Assembly: GCA_026122225.1 (NCBI GenBank)
Contig: JANEZZ010001374.1
Location: 496,001-560,000, forward strand
Length of the DNA stretch: 64,000 bases
Reading direction: 5' to 3'
Source of the DNA: Heloderma charlesbogerti
Lineage: Eukaryota; Chordata; Lepidosauria; Squamata; Helodermatidae
Part shown: piece by piece, positions 11,801-26,800 of the stretch
How positions within the stretch are numbered: the first letter of the stretch is position 1
How the letters are laid out: each line of letters opens with the position of its first letter
Notes under the pieces: generated by a model
What the model was told of the DNA's origin: nothing
What the model saw: the letters and a program-made list of their open reading frames with translations, nothing else
Databases searched by the model: none
Made by a program: the position numbers and the translations under genes

Positions 11801-14800
11801 TGGACCAGATGAGGGCTAATAAACTGAAACACAACCCAGACAAGACTGAGATGCTGGTAGTGGGTGGTTCTTCTGACCAGATGGAGGGTGTTCAACGTGT
11901 TCTGGATGGGATTGCACTCCCGCTGAAGGAACAGGTTCATAGCTTGGGGGTTCTCCTTGAGCCATCATTGTCACTTGAGGCTCAGGTGGCCTCAGTGGCA
12001 CGGAGTACCTACTACCAACTTTGGTTGGTGGCCCAGCTATACCCCTATCTAGACAGGGATAACCTGGCTTCAGTTGTCTATGCTCTGGTAATCTCTAAAT
12101 TAGATTACTGCAATGCACTTTATGCGGGGCTGCCTTTGAAGTTGGTTCAGAAGCTGCAGCTCATGCAAAATGTGGCAGCCAGATTGATAATGGGGACCAG
12201 AAGGTCTGAACATATAAGACCGACTCTGGCCCGCTTGCAATGGCTGCCTGTATGTTTCCGAGCCCGATTCAAGGTGCTGGTTTTAACCGATAAAGCCTTA
12301 CAACAGCTTGGGACCACAATACCTGATGGAGTGCCTCTCCCAACACGAATCTACCCTTACACTGCACTCAACATCTAAGGCCCTCCTCCAGCTGCCTACT
12401 CCAAGGGAAGCTCAGAAGAGGGCAACAAGGGAGATGGCCTTCTCGGTGGTGGCCTCCAAATTTTGGAATTATCTCCCTAACGAGGCCCACCTGGCACCAA
12501 CATTGTTATCTTTTCAGCACCAGGTTAAGACCTTTCTCTTCTCCCAGGCATTTGGCAGCATATGATAAGTTTTAATTGATCCTGGAATGGCTTATTGTTA
12601 TGGTTGTTGCTTTGAGATTACTTGTTTGAAGTTGTTTAGATTTATGTTCTTTTGTGTATATTGTCTGTTCGTGGGTTTTTTTATGTAAATGGCTTTTAAT
12701 CTCTGTATAATATATTTTTAATGTTTTTAATCTTTGTAAACCGCCCAGAGAGCTTTGGCTATTGGGCAGTATAGAAATGTAATAAATAAATAAATAAAAC
12801 CAAAGGGGAAGAAGAGTTAAAATGGGCATGGAGAGAGCAGAGGGATTCTCATAGAATGTATTGTGATCCTCCCCCTACAATTGGAGTACATTCCTTAGGA
12901 ACACAGAAAGCTGCCTCATATCAAGTCAGACCGTTGGTCAATCATTATTACCTGTACTGTCTGGCAGCAGCTCTCCAGGTTTTCAGTTTATCCCAGTCCA
13001 ACCTGCAGATGCCAAGGATTGAACCTGGGACCTTCTGTGTGCAAAGTGTGTACTCTGTCACTGATCTATATCCCGTAACAGCTATTCCTGAGGATGGCAT
13101 CACATTTTCACACATGAGGCATAACATTGGCTTTGTGCTAAAATCTGCCTAATGCAGCAGAAGTAAAATGCACAGTGTTTAGAATATAAATTTGACTTCC
13201 CTTCTGCTGTTCATCCCATGTTGAACCATCTTTGCACATGGTACAAGTAGCATAATAGCATGGCTCAATGGCAAATTGTAGATTGGTGGTTGTTTTTTTA
13301 CATTAAGGGCATAATCCTATGCATGTTTAGACAGAAAAAAGACCTACAACTCCCAGCATTCCCCAGCCAGCTTGGCTGGTTGGGGAATGCTGGGAGTTGT
13401 AGGACTATTTATTTATTTATTGTATTTTTATCCCGTTCTTCAGCCAAAAAGGGCTCCCAGAGCGGCTTACAATCAATGAACAAAGAAGACAGTCCCTGCC
13501 CGCAGGCTTACAATCTAAAAAAGACACAACACCCAAGGAAAAGGCAATGGGGAGGGGAGAAAAAAGAATTAGGTAGACTATCAGCAGGGCTGGTGGGATG
13601 GCCCTGTTCCCCCCTTTCATCTCCCAAAGGAGGGGCAGTCCAACTGGAGCAGGCCCTGATGTTCCCTTTACCTGCTCCCTCACTCTTTCTTCTTCCCCAC
13701 AGGGCCATGGATGTCAGTTAGCCCTGTGACGGGGCGGGGGTAGTCCAACTGGAGCATAGGATTGCACCCTTAATAAAGCATGTGAAAGTAGTTATTTATT
13801 TCTGTGCTAAGTTTCTGGAATTTCTTTTGACCATCTGGTCCCACTGGCTGTTGGGGAAAGAGGCCAGCATCAAATTGTACTTAGATGAAGGATTTAGGCA
13901 ACCCTGTTTGAAAATCCCCATCTGTATAAGATGGCCTCCTCCAAATAACTGCTGCCAGGTGTGTTTGCTTTTTCCATCAATACAGAAGCCCCGCCTGTCA
14001 TGTTGTCAAAAATGGAGGTGACTAAACTGAATTGCCAGCCAGAGTGGGATTACCAAAGCTTAAATGAAACTAGCACATTCTCTGACAAACAGGCAACCTG
14101 ACAAGATTGTTACTATGTCCCAGTTGCAATTAATGCCTCAGTAAACCACACAGCACCTAAAATCAAATAACGGCCCTTTGATCATAATCTATAGGTATAG
14201 GTGGCCATCCTTTATTTAGGGTTAAACGTACTGTTCCCAAACCCTTGTACTGTTCTTGGAAGCAGACATAGTGGTGATTTGGACATCATACTAAATTATA
14301 GACGGTTACAAAAATGAGCCTTCTTTCTCATGCGCTTCTTCCTCCTCCTCCGTTGTGCCTGCAAAGAGGAATTTGGAAGCTTTTGCTTCCACTTTTGACT
14401 ACCTGCAGCTTGCTTGGTCGCCCAAACCGAGACAAACTGTGGTTAGTCTTAACTATGGTTAATGGAAACAAGCCAACTTCAAACCACAGTTTATGAAGCT
14501 GGCTAACCATAGTTAAGATTAACCACAGTTAAGGATTTGAATGACATGTTAAAATGTGGATATAGTAGCTTTATGGGATTCATTCCAGACCCTCTAGTTT
14601 CCCTGAAAGAACAATCATTTATCTATGGTCTATAATTGGTTTGGAAGGTGTAAAGTAATAATCAGGTGTGAATGATGAGAGCTTAAAGAACAGTTAATAG
14701 CAACTTGAATGCTGAGCATGCTTATGCCTGATGCAAGGTTTATGGTTTTCTTAGAAAACATTACCTCATTTTTCTTTGTAATTATTGTAATTATTCTAGG

Positions 14801-15575
14801 TGTTGCATTGCAGTCGAATCACACAGGCAAGAAATACCAGATATGTTTCCTACTTTACTGACAAACAACTGATTTGTGATGGAATTAACCTAATTCTATT
14901 CTGTTCATTTAAATTAAATTTAAATTGAAAATTATATATTGCCTTTAAGTCGTAAAATGCCCTCCCCCCCCTTAAGGTGTTAGATTTATTTTTAAGAGAC
15001 TGGAGGGAGCAATTATATGGCCACTAGATACTATCTAGAGGGCCATAGGATTTTTTGGTTTCTGGGAACTGAGGTCAGAGCCAGGGCTCCGAACGCACTA
15101 CCCAGAAGCAGTGCTCACCGCCTCCCTCATAGCCAGCGCAGTTCTCTCCACACTGGCTATGTCTTCGTGTTAGGAAACAGAGTACAGAGATGGGGAAAAG
15201 GGGATTGTCCTGGAGGCGGGGAGGGGAAGAGCCCGTGGAAGCTGCTTTATGCAGCTTCCTATGTGCCACGCAGCCTCCTTCCCTCCCCCTCCTCAAAGCC
15301 GCAGCTAGACTGCTGAAATCGGCTGCCTAGCCAAAAATGCAGGGCGACCAGAGTATGGAGGCAAGGATCACTCTGCATTGTACACTCTGCAGCCTCCAAA
15401 GTCAGAGGCTGCCGACTATCTCAATAGTATTGCGCCCTAAGTGTATTGTATGTATACTAAAATTTGTGGCCCACCAGCTGGCCTAGATATAGGTTCTCAT
15501 CCCAGCTTAAAGTTGAAAATGATGGCATCAGTTTCTCTTCTCTTCGCTTCTCTTCTCTTCTCTTCTCTTCGCTTC

Positions 15576-15614
<39 letters not shown>

Positions 15615-17773
15615 GAATAACCTCTCCTATGTTCTGCTGGTACAAAGGTCTGTTCTTTGGAACACATGTAACCCAACATCTCCCATTTCCTGGTGGTTGA
15701 TTGTTGTTGTTTGTAATGAATATTTTGTTCAGGATTTACATATTTGAAAAATGTTATTAGCTCTTTGAAATCAGCAAATATAAATGTAAGAGCCACAACA
15801 AAAGGAAGGTGATTCTTGCTGAGAAAGTTTCTCTTTGTTTCTTTAGCTATTTGGGTGTAACCCCTTGGAATTTCCTCTTGGTATTGAAAAGGAAGGGAGT
15901 TCCCACATTTTAGTCAAATGTTCCATAAATTAGAACCTATTTTCCCCCCTTGAGGTGTGATTCACCTGGCTAAGCCTCAGGTGGAAAGCCTGAATACCAG
16001 CTGGGTGAAAACCTCAATGGACTCATCATCTCAGTCTTCTGAAAGTACGAGACGATGATTCAGTGTTGGTAGGAAAGAGACTGAAATAATTACGGTGATA
16101 AATGTTACAAATATAAATTTGTAGCATTTCTCATGCATTATCTCAGTAAGCCTTGCAATTGCCCTTGCAAGAGAATTAGTATTCCATCATTGCAGAGGCT
16201 GAGAAGCAGTGGCTTGTCTAAAGCCATCTAGTGAGAGTAAAATATCTTACTGTAAACCAGTGACCACTGCTGAAAACTTAGTTCAGGCTTCTCTCTCTCT
16301 CCCCGCCTTAACATCTGTTGGAGGCTCCTCCAAACTGGCACCTTCCAGATATGTTGGACTACCACTCACATAATTCTCAGCCAGTATGGTCATTGGTAAT
16401 GCTGGCTGAGGTTTATGGTAGTTGTAGTCTAACATATCTGGAGGGCACCAGGTTGGGAAAGACTGACCGAATGAAATTTTACCTGTCTCACTATGCTGTG
16501 GGTTTTCCCCAACACTGCCAGCAACAACCAATGACAAGGTGTGAGGAGAAGATGAAAGTAGACAATGATCGAGTGAGCCTGCAAGGGTGGCCCAGTGTAT
16601 TAAACCCACAGAGATGACTTGGGTGTCATGTCCAGAGGTAAAAGCTTTTGTATTCCTGACTATGCAGAGCTTAACTCAGACTGATGACTTGCCTAACAAC
16701 AGGAAAGGGTGGGACAAAGCAAGCAAACGAGTATTGAATTTTGAACTTGGAACTGGCATTTAAGGCCAGGAAATTAAGATTTGTTTGCTTGGTAGAAGGG
16801 AGATGAAATTGAGAGAGATCAGTTAGAGAAGATAAAAAAGAGAAAATATTCTTAACTTGGATATCCTTCAGAACTGTCTCTGTGGAAAAGGTTGAGGAGG
16901 ACTCCATTTCTGAGGAAATTGAAAGCAAAAGCTGCCAGCAACTTACATAATGTATCCTACTGTGACACGTTGGGGCTCTCATGAAGTTGGCAATGGGAGT
17001 CATTTCATAGCTTTCTATCTGTATTCTGAGCTTTTACTGCCACCTAGTGCCTATACATAAATGATTAGAAAGAAATATAAGATTATTTCAGTGGAACAGT
17101 CTGTTAAAAAAACAAATACACACACACCCTTATAGCCACTGCAACTTGGACTGTTGTCATTGCTACTACTGTATATTATTTGGCTTTCTCACTCTTCATT
17201 CTCATGTGGCTTTTGTATGTGATGTCCTCAAGGGCCTATGCTCCAAAGCCTTGAACCCCCTCATGGTGATGCTGACTTTACAATAAAGCCCAACCACATA
17301 TATAGGGGCTGGTCTGAAGAACTGAGCGTGAAGGCCTAGCTCAGTGCTTACAAGTTGTCTTCGGGAATCATGAACTTGGCCATCTCTGACCTATTTCTGA
17401 TCTCAGGCAGGGTCTCATGACTTCCTGCATGTCAGTCCCATCTCTGATGCATTAAATAAAGGCAAGCTGTGCTTTTCCTCTTCCCCCAGAATATAAGGCA
17501 AGCTATATCCGGAGTCGCTCGATTCGCTCGGTGTCTGTTGAGCTGGATGGAGAGGTGTATAACTTGGACTTGGAGGATGGCTACCAACCTGTCTTGCCCA
17601 GGAATATCACAGATAAGCACAAATATGATAAAGGTGCTGAAGGAAGAGAAGATGACAACGATCAGGATGTGGGGGAGTACAGTGGTACTGGAAGTGTTTT
17701 AGAGAATCCAGCTCCTAACTTAATAAAAGTGACACACAGGTAAGTCTTTGTGGAGCTTAGTTAAGGAGTTGTA

Positions 17774-17805
<32 letters not shown>

Positions 17806-20800
17806 ACTACTACTACTATTATTATTATTAATGTAGCACCATCAATAGGCAAGATGTTCTGTAGGGTGGCAAAAGGAAAAGATAGGCCCCTACCCCCAGG
17901 AGCCTACAATCTGGGGAAAGCTGGAAGTTGTAGGACTTTTTCTGTCTAAAGATGTGTACAATTGCACCCTAAAGGTATGATCGAAGCCATATAAACTCTA
18001 AACTCCTTGTCCATCTCTTACAGCTCTAAGCAGTGCTTCTTCTTCAACCCTTGTTTATTTCTTTATTGTTTACATTTATATCCCATCTTTCCCCCAAGGT
18101 GCTCAAGGCAACATACATGGTTCTCCCTACCTCCATTTTATCCTCACAACAACCCTGTGAGTAGGTTAGGTTAAGATAGTGACTGGTTGAAGGTCACCCC
18201 AGTGAGCTTCATGGTTGAGTGGGGATTTGAACCCAGGTCTCCAGGGGTTCTAGTACAACACTCTAAACGTTACACCACACCAGCTCTCAGTTTTGCATCA
18301 GTGAGTTAGCTTTATGGAGCTTTGGGACTCCAAGGAACCAGGCATTCTCTGTGCCCAGGACACACTCCAGATTCTACAACCTGTACCTCCATCCCACCCT
18401 CCAGTGACAAGTTAACAATAGCTGTGGACATTTAAGGATCCCAGTGCCAACGTTCAGCTCCTATTATACCAATCGTTTGCTCCTGCTCAAAAGCTATTCT
18501 GCAAAATATCTACTACTTGCTATTGTCTAGAGTTTCAGAACTCCCATTATCTCCTCCCCACCAACAGTATTCAGTGGCCATAGTTGACTCTGCAGGCACA
18601 GGGTCAGTGGAAGCTCCAACAGTTCCACTCTGCCTGGCAAGCTTCCCTCATTAAGCTTGGAACAAACTGGTATCTGGCTTTTCGTCTCCCATCTTGAAAA
18701 CATTCTTTATTATTCTACACTGAAAAGAAGTTATCACGTAAAATCTAACCATATTAGCCCATTATTAACATTAGTGATGAGGCCTTTGGCTCAATTAACC
18801 AGCTCAGCATTCTGTTCGACAGTTTGTAAAGCTGTGGTGGGTGACATGCAGCCGTGGCTTCCCTGTGGTCCTCACCACCTCTAGTACAGTCCATGTCACA
18901 CACACCCACTGTCACACCCCCAAATAAGGTTAGAAAGTGACATCCAGAGCGCTACGGAACATCAAAACATCAAATATAGCTTGTTTGCATGCTAGACGAT
19001 CCTTTTAGGGCTCTGGACACCTTTCCCCCCTTCTTTTTTTCAAAAACCAAATAAACCCATTTTTAAAAAGTCACTTTTCACGTTGCCTGGCAGCCTGCAG
19101 CCTGCAAGGGGAGGGGGAGTGAAAATGGCCCCCAGACATCCCTAAGTTGCCCATCCCTGTTGTAAAGCAATAACTCTACTGAACTTTGTGACATCGAGGG
19201 TTGAAAACAGTTTCCCATATGAACCTGCATGTACTTTGAAATATTCATCTGAGGCCCAGTATTTCACCACCAAGAGAGGTTAGGTTAGTGAGTACATGAG
19301 GCAGGTCATTTTCTGTAGCATCAACCTAACCATAGAACTCCCTCCCAAGGTTAGATTGTAAGGCTGGCCCATTCATGAGACGGGGTGAAGCCCCCACCTC
19401 AGGCAGCAGAATGGAGTTTTGTGCTGCCGTCACACCATCCCTACTGCCTCCCGCAGGCTCTCTAGAGAGCCCTGCCAGCTGCTTTCCTGCTGTGACATTT
19501 GCCATGGCAAGAGAGCATCTGGTAGGGCTCTCTGGAGCAGCCACCTTCTAGAGAGCCATGTTGGCTGAACAGTGTGGCTGTTCAGAAAGCTGGCCAAGCT
19601 GAAATGCCTGGCTCTGCTGGAGATCCTTCCTCAGAGCTAGGCATGGGAGGAGTGTCCCAGGAGATCTCCTGGGCCACCCCTCCCATGCCTGGCTGTGAGG
19701 AAGGACCTCTTCAGAGTCAGGCACTTTGGCCTGGTGGGCTTTCTGAAGAGCTGTGTTGGCCACTTGCTCTGGCTGCATGGCTCAGTGGTAAGGGCAGGGG
19801 GAGTGACATGGTAAGAGGAAGGTATGGGGGGTGCAATGCAGGAAGCAGGTGTGATGCAGTGCCAGTAAGAATAAGGGGATGGGAGTGTGACATGGGAAAG
19901 GGAAGGCAGTGGGGACATGATGCAGGCGGGAAAGAGGTGGGAGAGGCAGGATGTGATAAAAAGGGAAGAAGGAGGGGGTAGGGGGCATGATGGAGTAAAG
20001 GGAAGGAGAACAGGTGAGGGGGGCACAACATGGTGGCCCATGTGCTCTTACCTTTGGAGTGGGAGATCTTGCGCCAGGACTGTCTGGTTGCTCAGTCCCT
20101 ACTGGGTTTTAGACTGGCAGTGAAAACTCAACTGTTTCTCCAGGCCTTTTGCTTTTTTTAAGGCCTGGGTTTTGGATGTCCTTTTGAGAGCCCTGGTAGG
20201 CAGAGCAGCAATTAATAAATACTGTTAATAAATAAATCTGAATAACAGCTTGACTCCCATGCCCATTTTGAAAGGCAAGAGCTATATGCAAAATGCAACA
20301 TAGCGAACTGAACTTAGTTATCTTCAGGCTGACTGTTCAGGAGCACACTCTGCCTTTCCAGGATGAGCCCCAGTTTGACTCCGGCATCTGTTTTCAAGAA
20401 GGCTGGAGAATATAAAATACTAAGCAGTGCGAGTGCAATCTCTTGAGCACTGAAATCCCATAATGAAAGTTGGTATGCACGTTCAGGACTGACTATTAAC
20501 CAAATGTTTCAAGTTTAAAGGCTTGCTTAACTCCAACATCTGTTGGGCGGAATAGAAATGTAATAAATAAACATACTAAATAACGACATAAATGTTGGGG
20601 AAAAGAATAGAAAGTAGAATGGGATGCCTCTCAAAACATGATGCACCTCAGTTCTTAACAATGGTCAGTATATTACTTGGCCTTCAGGGCCCGTTCTGCA
20701 CTCTTGCCCAGATTGAACTAGGGCAAGTATCTCTCTTTGTCCTCACCCACCAGTTATACTACTGCATAAAGGATCCTCATGAACTTAATAATATTTTTTT

Positions 20801-23800
20801 TAAAAGATAGCCATGCTAGTCCATGAGAAAAAAAAAATCCTCAGCTGACTAATACCTTTATTAGGACCAACCAAAGTGGTCTATTTCTTCATCTATCCCC
20901 AACTTTTTGTACCACTCAGCCCACAGGTAGGCAACCTGGTGCCCTCCATGTGTCTTGGATCACAACTCTCACAATGTCTAATGATTGGCATGCTGGCTGG
21001 GGCTTCTGGGAGTTGTAGTCCAAAACATCTGGAAAGTATTAGGTTGCCTATCCCTATGCCTGATTAAGAGTTTGGGAGAATGCAACAGCTTGCACACTTT
21101 TGTGGCATTCTGGTTGGTCCTTGTAAAGGTGTTGTCCTACTGTGGATCATGAATGCAATGTTTTCTTGTAGAGTAAATGTGTTGTTGGAATCGGCCATTT
21201 GTACCACTTGCTCTTTCAGGCAATCTGGTGACCTCTTTCTTTTTTGCACAGATGCTACATCTTGGAGAATGATACTGTTCAGTGTGACACAGACCTGTAC
21301 AAGTCACTGCAAGCTTGGAAGGACCATAAGCTTCATATAGACCATGAGGTTAGTGGTTCTGACAGGTGCACATAGACTGGCATCCATGGGAAACACTACT
21401 TGAATGTTGTAACCAAATGCCAGAGCATCTTGAGTAGGCTCATTTTGTGAGCAAGGAGGCTCCAACCTCAGATAAACTATCTATTCTAAACTGTGTGTGC
21501 TCTTTGTTCTGCCTAATAAATGGTTACAGAGTGATTAAAGAGCTAAATTTAACCTTTAAAGCCTTAAATGGATTGGACCCAAGTTATTTGAAGGACCACC
21601 TTCTCCCGTACCAGCTTGCCCACATTCAGCAGAGGCCCTTCTCATTTGCCCACTGCAAAGGGCAGCTAGGCTGGTGAGTACAAGGGAGCAGGCCTTCTCA
21701 GTGGTGGCCTCACACACCTCTGGAATTAGCTTCCATCAGGGATGTGTCAGGCCCCACCTGTTTTTGCTGGCCTTCCCATAGTGCTACTAGTTTTATCGGT
21801 AATTTCTTTATTGATTTTTTTTGGTAATATCTGTTTTTTATACAGGTATTACCAAAATTTCATTGAATATGTATTTATAGATGTTTATTGCATTCACTCA
21901 GTATTGGTTTTATCGCATATGTCGCCTTGAGACCTAAAGGCGGCCTAAAAATTATTTTAAATCAATCTATCAATAAAATTAGGAGTAGCAAGATGAAACA
22001 GTAAACAGACATGTCTCAACTTTTGAGTGCATCCAGGTCAGCTATAAAATGAGTAAAGGCAGTGGAGACTGCAGCTCTTTTGAGTTGTTTGGCAGAATGA
22101 GACCAAGGGGGTTTATCCACAACAATGGAAGGAGAAGTGAATGGAGGATTACCCTGATTTTTTGAAGGAATCTGCTTTGGTTTGCACAGGGCTCCACAAG
22201 CGAGTGCAGCACACCCGTATAAGTTGGTCACAGAACAAATTTTGGGTAGGGTAGGGGGATTGGAGTAAGCATCATCAGACTGGTGGAGGCTGCTCAACCA
22301 ATAAGGGAGCCTCCCCCCCCCCCCCGCACATCCAGGCTCTCCTTGCTCCTTCCACTGATACTCCCATAATGTGATGGATCGAAGCTTAGCACTAATTACT
22401 TCCTCACACCAACAAAACAAACAGTAAGGAAACACAGCTGCAGATCCTTTGCTACTCCATAAAATCCTCCCATGAAATGGTCTTGCCAAAAAACAATCTC
22501 TTTATCTCTCTTCCCTGCCCCCCCATTAATTACTTTCTTTCAATAAAGCAAACAGTAAAGACATGCAGCATGGATATTTAGGGAACAAACCTCATTGACT
22601 ACAGTGGGAGTTACTTTTGGGGAAACCCCTGCTTCCCCAAGCTATGCCCGATTCTGCCAATTTCTTTTTTTTCTTCCCTTCTAAAAGTGCCATCTCACTT
22701 TGTCACTAGCATGCATTTGTCCAGCAACACCTACACCCCCTATCACACAATTGCACAGAGCGTGATAGAGCAATTGCGTGATAGAGGCATAATGAGATGG
22801 AAAAAAATCACCCTGTACCCCCATCTCACTATCTTGCATTTGCCAGCTATTTCTATACCCCCTGTCTCACTATTGCACAATAGTGTGATAGGGTATATAG
22901 ATACTGTGGGACAATATCTATATGCCCTATCTGTTAGCTAGGGGATATAGATATCCCCTATCTAATATATAATAGATATCTATTATTAATATTATAGATA
23001 ATAGATATCTATAATATTATCTATTAGAGCAATACGACAATGGAACCAATGACCTAGGGAGGTGGTGGGCTCTCCCACGCTGGAGGCGTTCAAGACGAGG
23101 CTGGACAGCCATCTGTTGGGGATGCTCTGACTTGGATTCCTGCACTGAGCGGGGATTGGACTCGATGGCCTTGTAGGTCCCTTCCAACCCTACTATTCTA
23201 TGATTCTATGAGGGTGTAGGTATTGCGGACAAAAGCGCTATTTCGGTTTAATGCTTTACTTAAAAAAAAAAGTTAAAGGCTGCCCAGAGCACTCCTATAC
23301 TTTGCAGGGATGGCCACCAGAGTTAAGTTGTAGGCAAGGTGAAGTAAATGCCATGGGGTAGCTCAGAACTCTGGCAGCCAGCTGTGAAATGGTGGAAACA
23401 TCGAGGAAGCACAGGCAGGGAAAACATTGGGGAAACACCCCTTGACCAGGGTCAGTGAGGTCACGGCCAGGTGAAAGACACACCCCTGGGTAAGGCTATC
23501 ATGCCGTAGTAAATACAGAGGGTGGTGCACATCACAACAGAAGCGCAGACAAGCCAAATTGAGGAAAACAATCAGACTAAAAGTAGTCTCAGAAGAACCG
23601 GTTTTTCTGAGATAAGCTCCAGGGTGGCTGCGGGATGGCCACGACCTCATGTATCCCTAATGACTTCCAAATGCTGCCAGCCTGGAATAAATCACTCGTG
23701 GATATTATGACCCCAGGTCATAATATGTAGCTTAGCCTCTTCACTGTGATTCTTGTTCTGCCCTCTTTTTAAGCAAATACAGTGAATGTGGATGGACAGA

Positions 23801-26800
23801 ATTGGCAGCATTTTCTCCTGCCTTCTGCTCATGGACTGTATAGGGATCTCCAAGTTGGAGGCTGCAGAAGATTATGCCACCCAAAAGCAGGATCTTGTAG
23901 ACATCAGCAGCTCCCTCCTTCCCACTTCCTAAGGGCAATTCTAGTTGTCAAGTGGAAACTGCTGCAAAATTGCTCTACAATCATCGTGTCTTTTCTCACT
24001 GTTTTGTGAGTAGTGGAAGGGACAGTGATATGGAAAAACGACTTTCATCTTATGGTGCATTAATGGAAAGGTTTTTGAGCCAGCAGCCTCCACTAAATGG
24101 GGAGGGGAGCAGTGGGGAGAGATTTTCACTGATTCTCCCTTCTCTTTGGCACATCCCACACTGTTCCAGAGGGCCCCGCAACTCTCTGGAGCAGATTTTT
24201 GGGGGTGGAGGAAGCTAGAGGGCAGAGTGGGAATCAGCAAAAATCCTTCCTCTCTTCTGTTAGCAGAGGCCTCTCCTTGATCAAAAGTCATTCTGCAAAT
24301 AAAAGGGCGCTGTTGGATGTAACCCAATGTCCTCAGTTGCACAGTGAGCTGGGGGCAAAGGGAATATATGAGCCCATCATAAAATCCCAGTGGGCCCTGC
24401 ACTGAGTGAACATGCCCTTAGTTAGTACATAAAATTGGGAGCATCTACAAAATACAGAAGTATAAAATATGAAAGCCATGATCCTTTCCTTGAGGCCTCC
24501 TTGTAGGCTCAGCAGTGCCCTGTTTCTCCCTCTTCATCCCTCAGGCTGAACATGTGTGCAAGCAGTGGTCCGGGGGAGGTCTGTGTACACCTCCATAATA
24601 TTCATCCATCTATATTCACTTGGTCTCCACATCTCAAGTAACTTCCTGGTGCATTCTCTTTGTGGACTGCAAAGCAGGGAGGGGAGAAACAGAGCTCTCT
24701 TAAGCCCTATGGGCACCCTGCACAAGCCAGCCCTCTCCCTCGTGCCCATTCAATAATCAAACAATAATTACAGATATGCAGAAAGTTAGAGATGGAGCCA
24801 CAGATATATTCTTGTGTTAGGCATCAGAGTCTTGTGTCTTGTGGCACCTTAAAGACTAACACATTTATTGGCACATAAGGTTTTGAGGACTATAGTCCAC
24901 TTCAGTGAGTATCTCTATCAATGTAATTAGCACAAATGTCACTGATCATTCTGAGAAAATATGCCTTGGTTTTTGTTTTGTTTTTCAGTTTCCAGTTTTC
25001 CCATAATAGGCCTTAGGGAAAAACATGGGAAAATGTCCTATTCTTTTCCTGGTCTTTCTCTCTGCCCCTCAAACACAACCTTTGTATATGTATTCAGACC
25101 AATAGTTTCTTTTAGCCCAGTGTTATCCATTCTGCCTAGCTCTATGAGGTCTCAAGCTTTTCCTAGCCCGACAACGTGATGGATCTACCAGTCTGGAACA
25201 AGAGGCAAAACACATCTCTCATTACAACTTTAGAGATAGGTATGATTTGGTGCAGTATATTAAGATATGGCCACCTGTTTCTTAAAAAAGAAAAGAATAT
25301 GACAGTAAGCCCTTGATCAGCCCAAGTTCTCAACAAGTTATTTGTAAGCAGTAGAGTGAGTTGCTCTGCTTTTGCTGTATCTTATTGCTCACCATAATGC
25401 ATCCTTCTGGGAATGTAGAAATCTAATAGAAATAATAGAAATGAAGCTTTTCCATCCTCAATGCAGTGATGGCAACAAGATTATCTTCCTCCAGAAGTCA
25501 AGGTATACTTCTAGCTAGAAGTTGCTCTTGCTTCTTCAAAGTTCCAAATTTACACCATCAAGCTTGGCTTCTGGCAAGAGCACAAATTTGGTGCAACAGC
25601 TTAACTCCCCTGCTCTTCAAAAAATGGATTGAAGTGCAACAAGAGACTAAATTGGGTGGTAGGTATGAAGAGCTAAAGGGGAGAGGGATTTAATGGCTAT
25701 CAGCTGGGTAAGTGGGATGGTAGAAAGCCAACCAATTCATCTTGCAGCTCCTCAACACACTGTATCCTTGATTGTTGTTGTTGTTGTTGTTAGATTGAAA
25801 CTCTACAAAATAAAATTAAAAACCTGAGAGAGGTGAGAGGTCATCTAAAGAAGAAGCGACCAGAGGAATGCGATTGTAACAAGATAAGGTATTCCCCTCT
25901 GCCTATTTTGGATTAGCAAACCTTAATGAACAGTTTGTGGTTGGTTAAGAGTTTGGGCAGGAGAGGCACACAAGCTGTGAGGTTACTTAAAATACGTAAC
26001 AGTGCAAAGAGATGCTTCCACCCACATCTTGAGCACTGGGCTTGATAAGTGACACCCCCCTCCCCCTCCACAAATAAGGGAATGGCTACAGGACTCAAAT
26101 GACTGACTAATTGTTATTCATGTTATATAGAAAGGATGCAGATTCATATCTAATAGAAACCATTTGCAAAATTCCCTACAGTTTTATTTAAAAAACAACC
26201 ACCCCAAAATGCATGCTTTGGAGTTCTGTTTTAGTAACCCCACCAACCAGACCAAAGTGCTTTTTAAATTTTCTCAAATCTTAAAAGCATTTCAGTGGTT
26301 TGATATAGGACAGGGGGGAAAAAAACATTGTAGAAAGAATTCGGCTATTGGGCGGTATAGAAATGAAATAAATAAATAAATAAATAAATTCTGGGGCATT
26401 TTACTTTGCTTGAACAAAGAATTTATAACTTCTAACCAAGAATTAGGTTAGAAATCTATACGCATCAGGACATTCATTGCAATAGTATCTGTCTGCTTCC
26501 CTTATATTTCCAAATCATAGTATGCAAGGCTGCCTAGTATACTTCAGTAGCTCTTGTAACTCTGTATGGCTTACAATGCACGCTGAGGGTGAAAGAGGGT
26601 GGTATACATGTGGCAAAGCCCTTCTATATACAGGTAAGGTTACAATTAAGTTGAAAGCCAATGTTTGCCTACTTAATTTGTATAGATTTGGTTTAGAACA
26701 GGAATAGCCAAGTTGATAGGACATGGGAAGCTGCTTTATACAGAATCAGACTATTGGACCATTGAGCTCAGTATTGCCAACACTGACTGGCAGTGGCTCT

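Noticed and set aside
15522..15613. CRISPR-like repeat array
   Set aside because: It is a simple pyrimidine microsatellite in a eukaryotic intron; no spacers.
19574..20041. Overlapping GC-rich ORFs of about 135 codons on both strands
   Set aside because: Open by base composition (G-rich strand). No protein-like pattern and no splice support.
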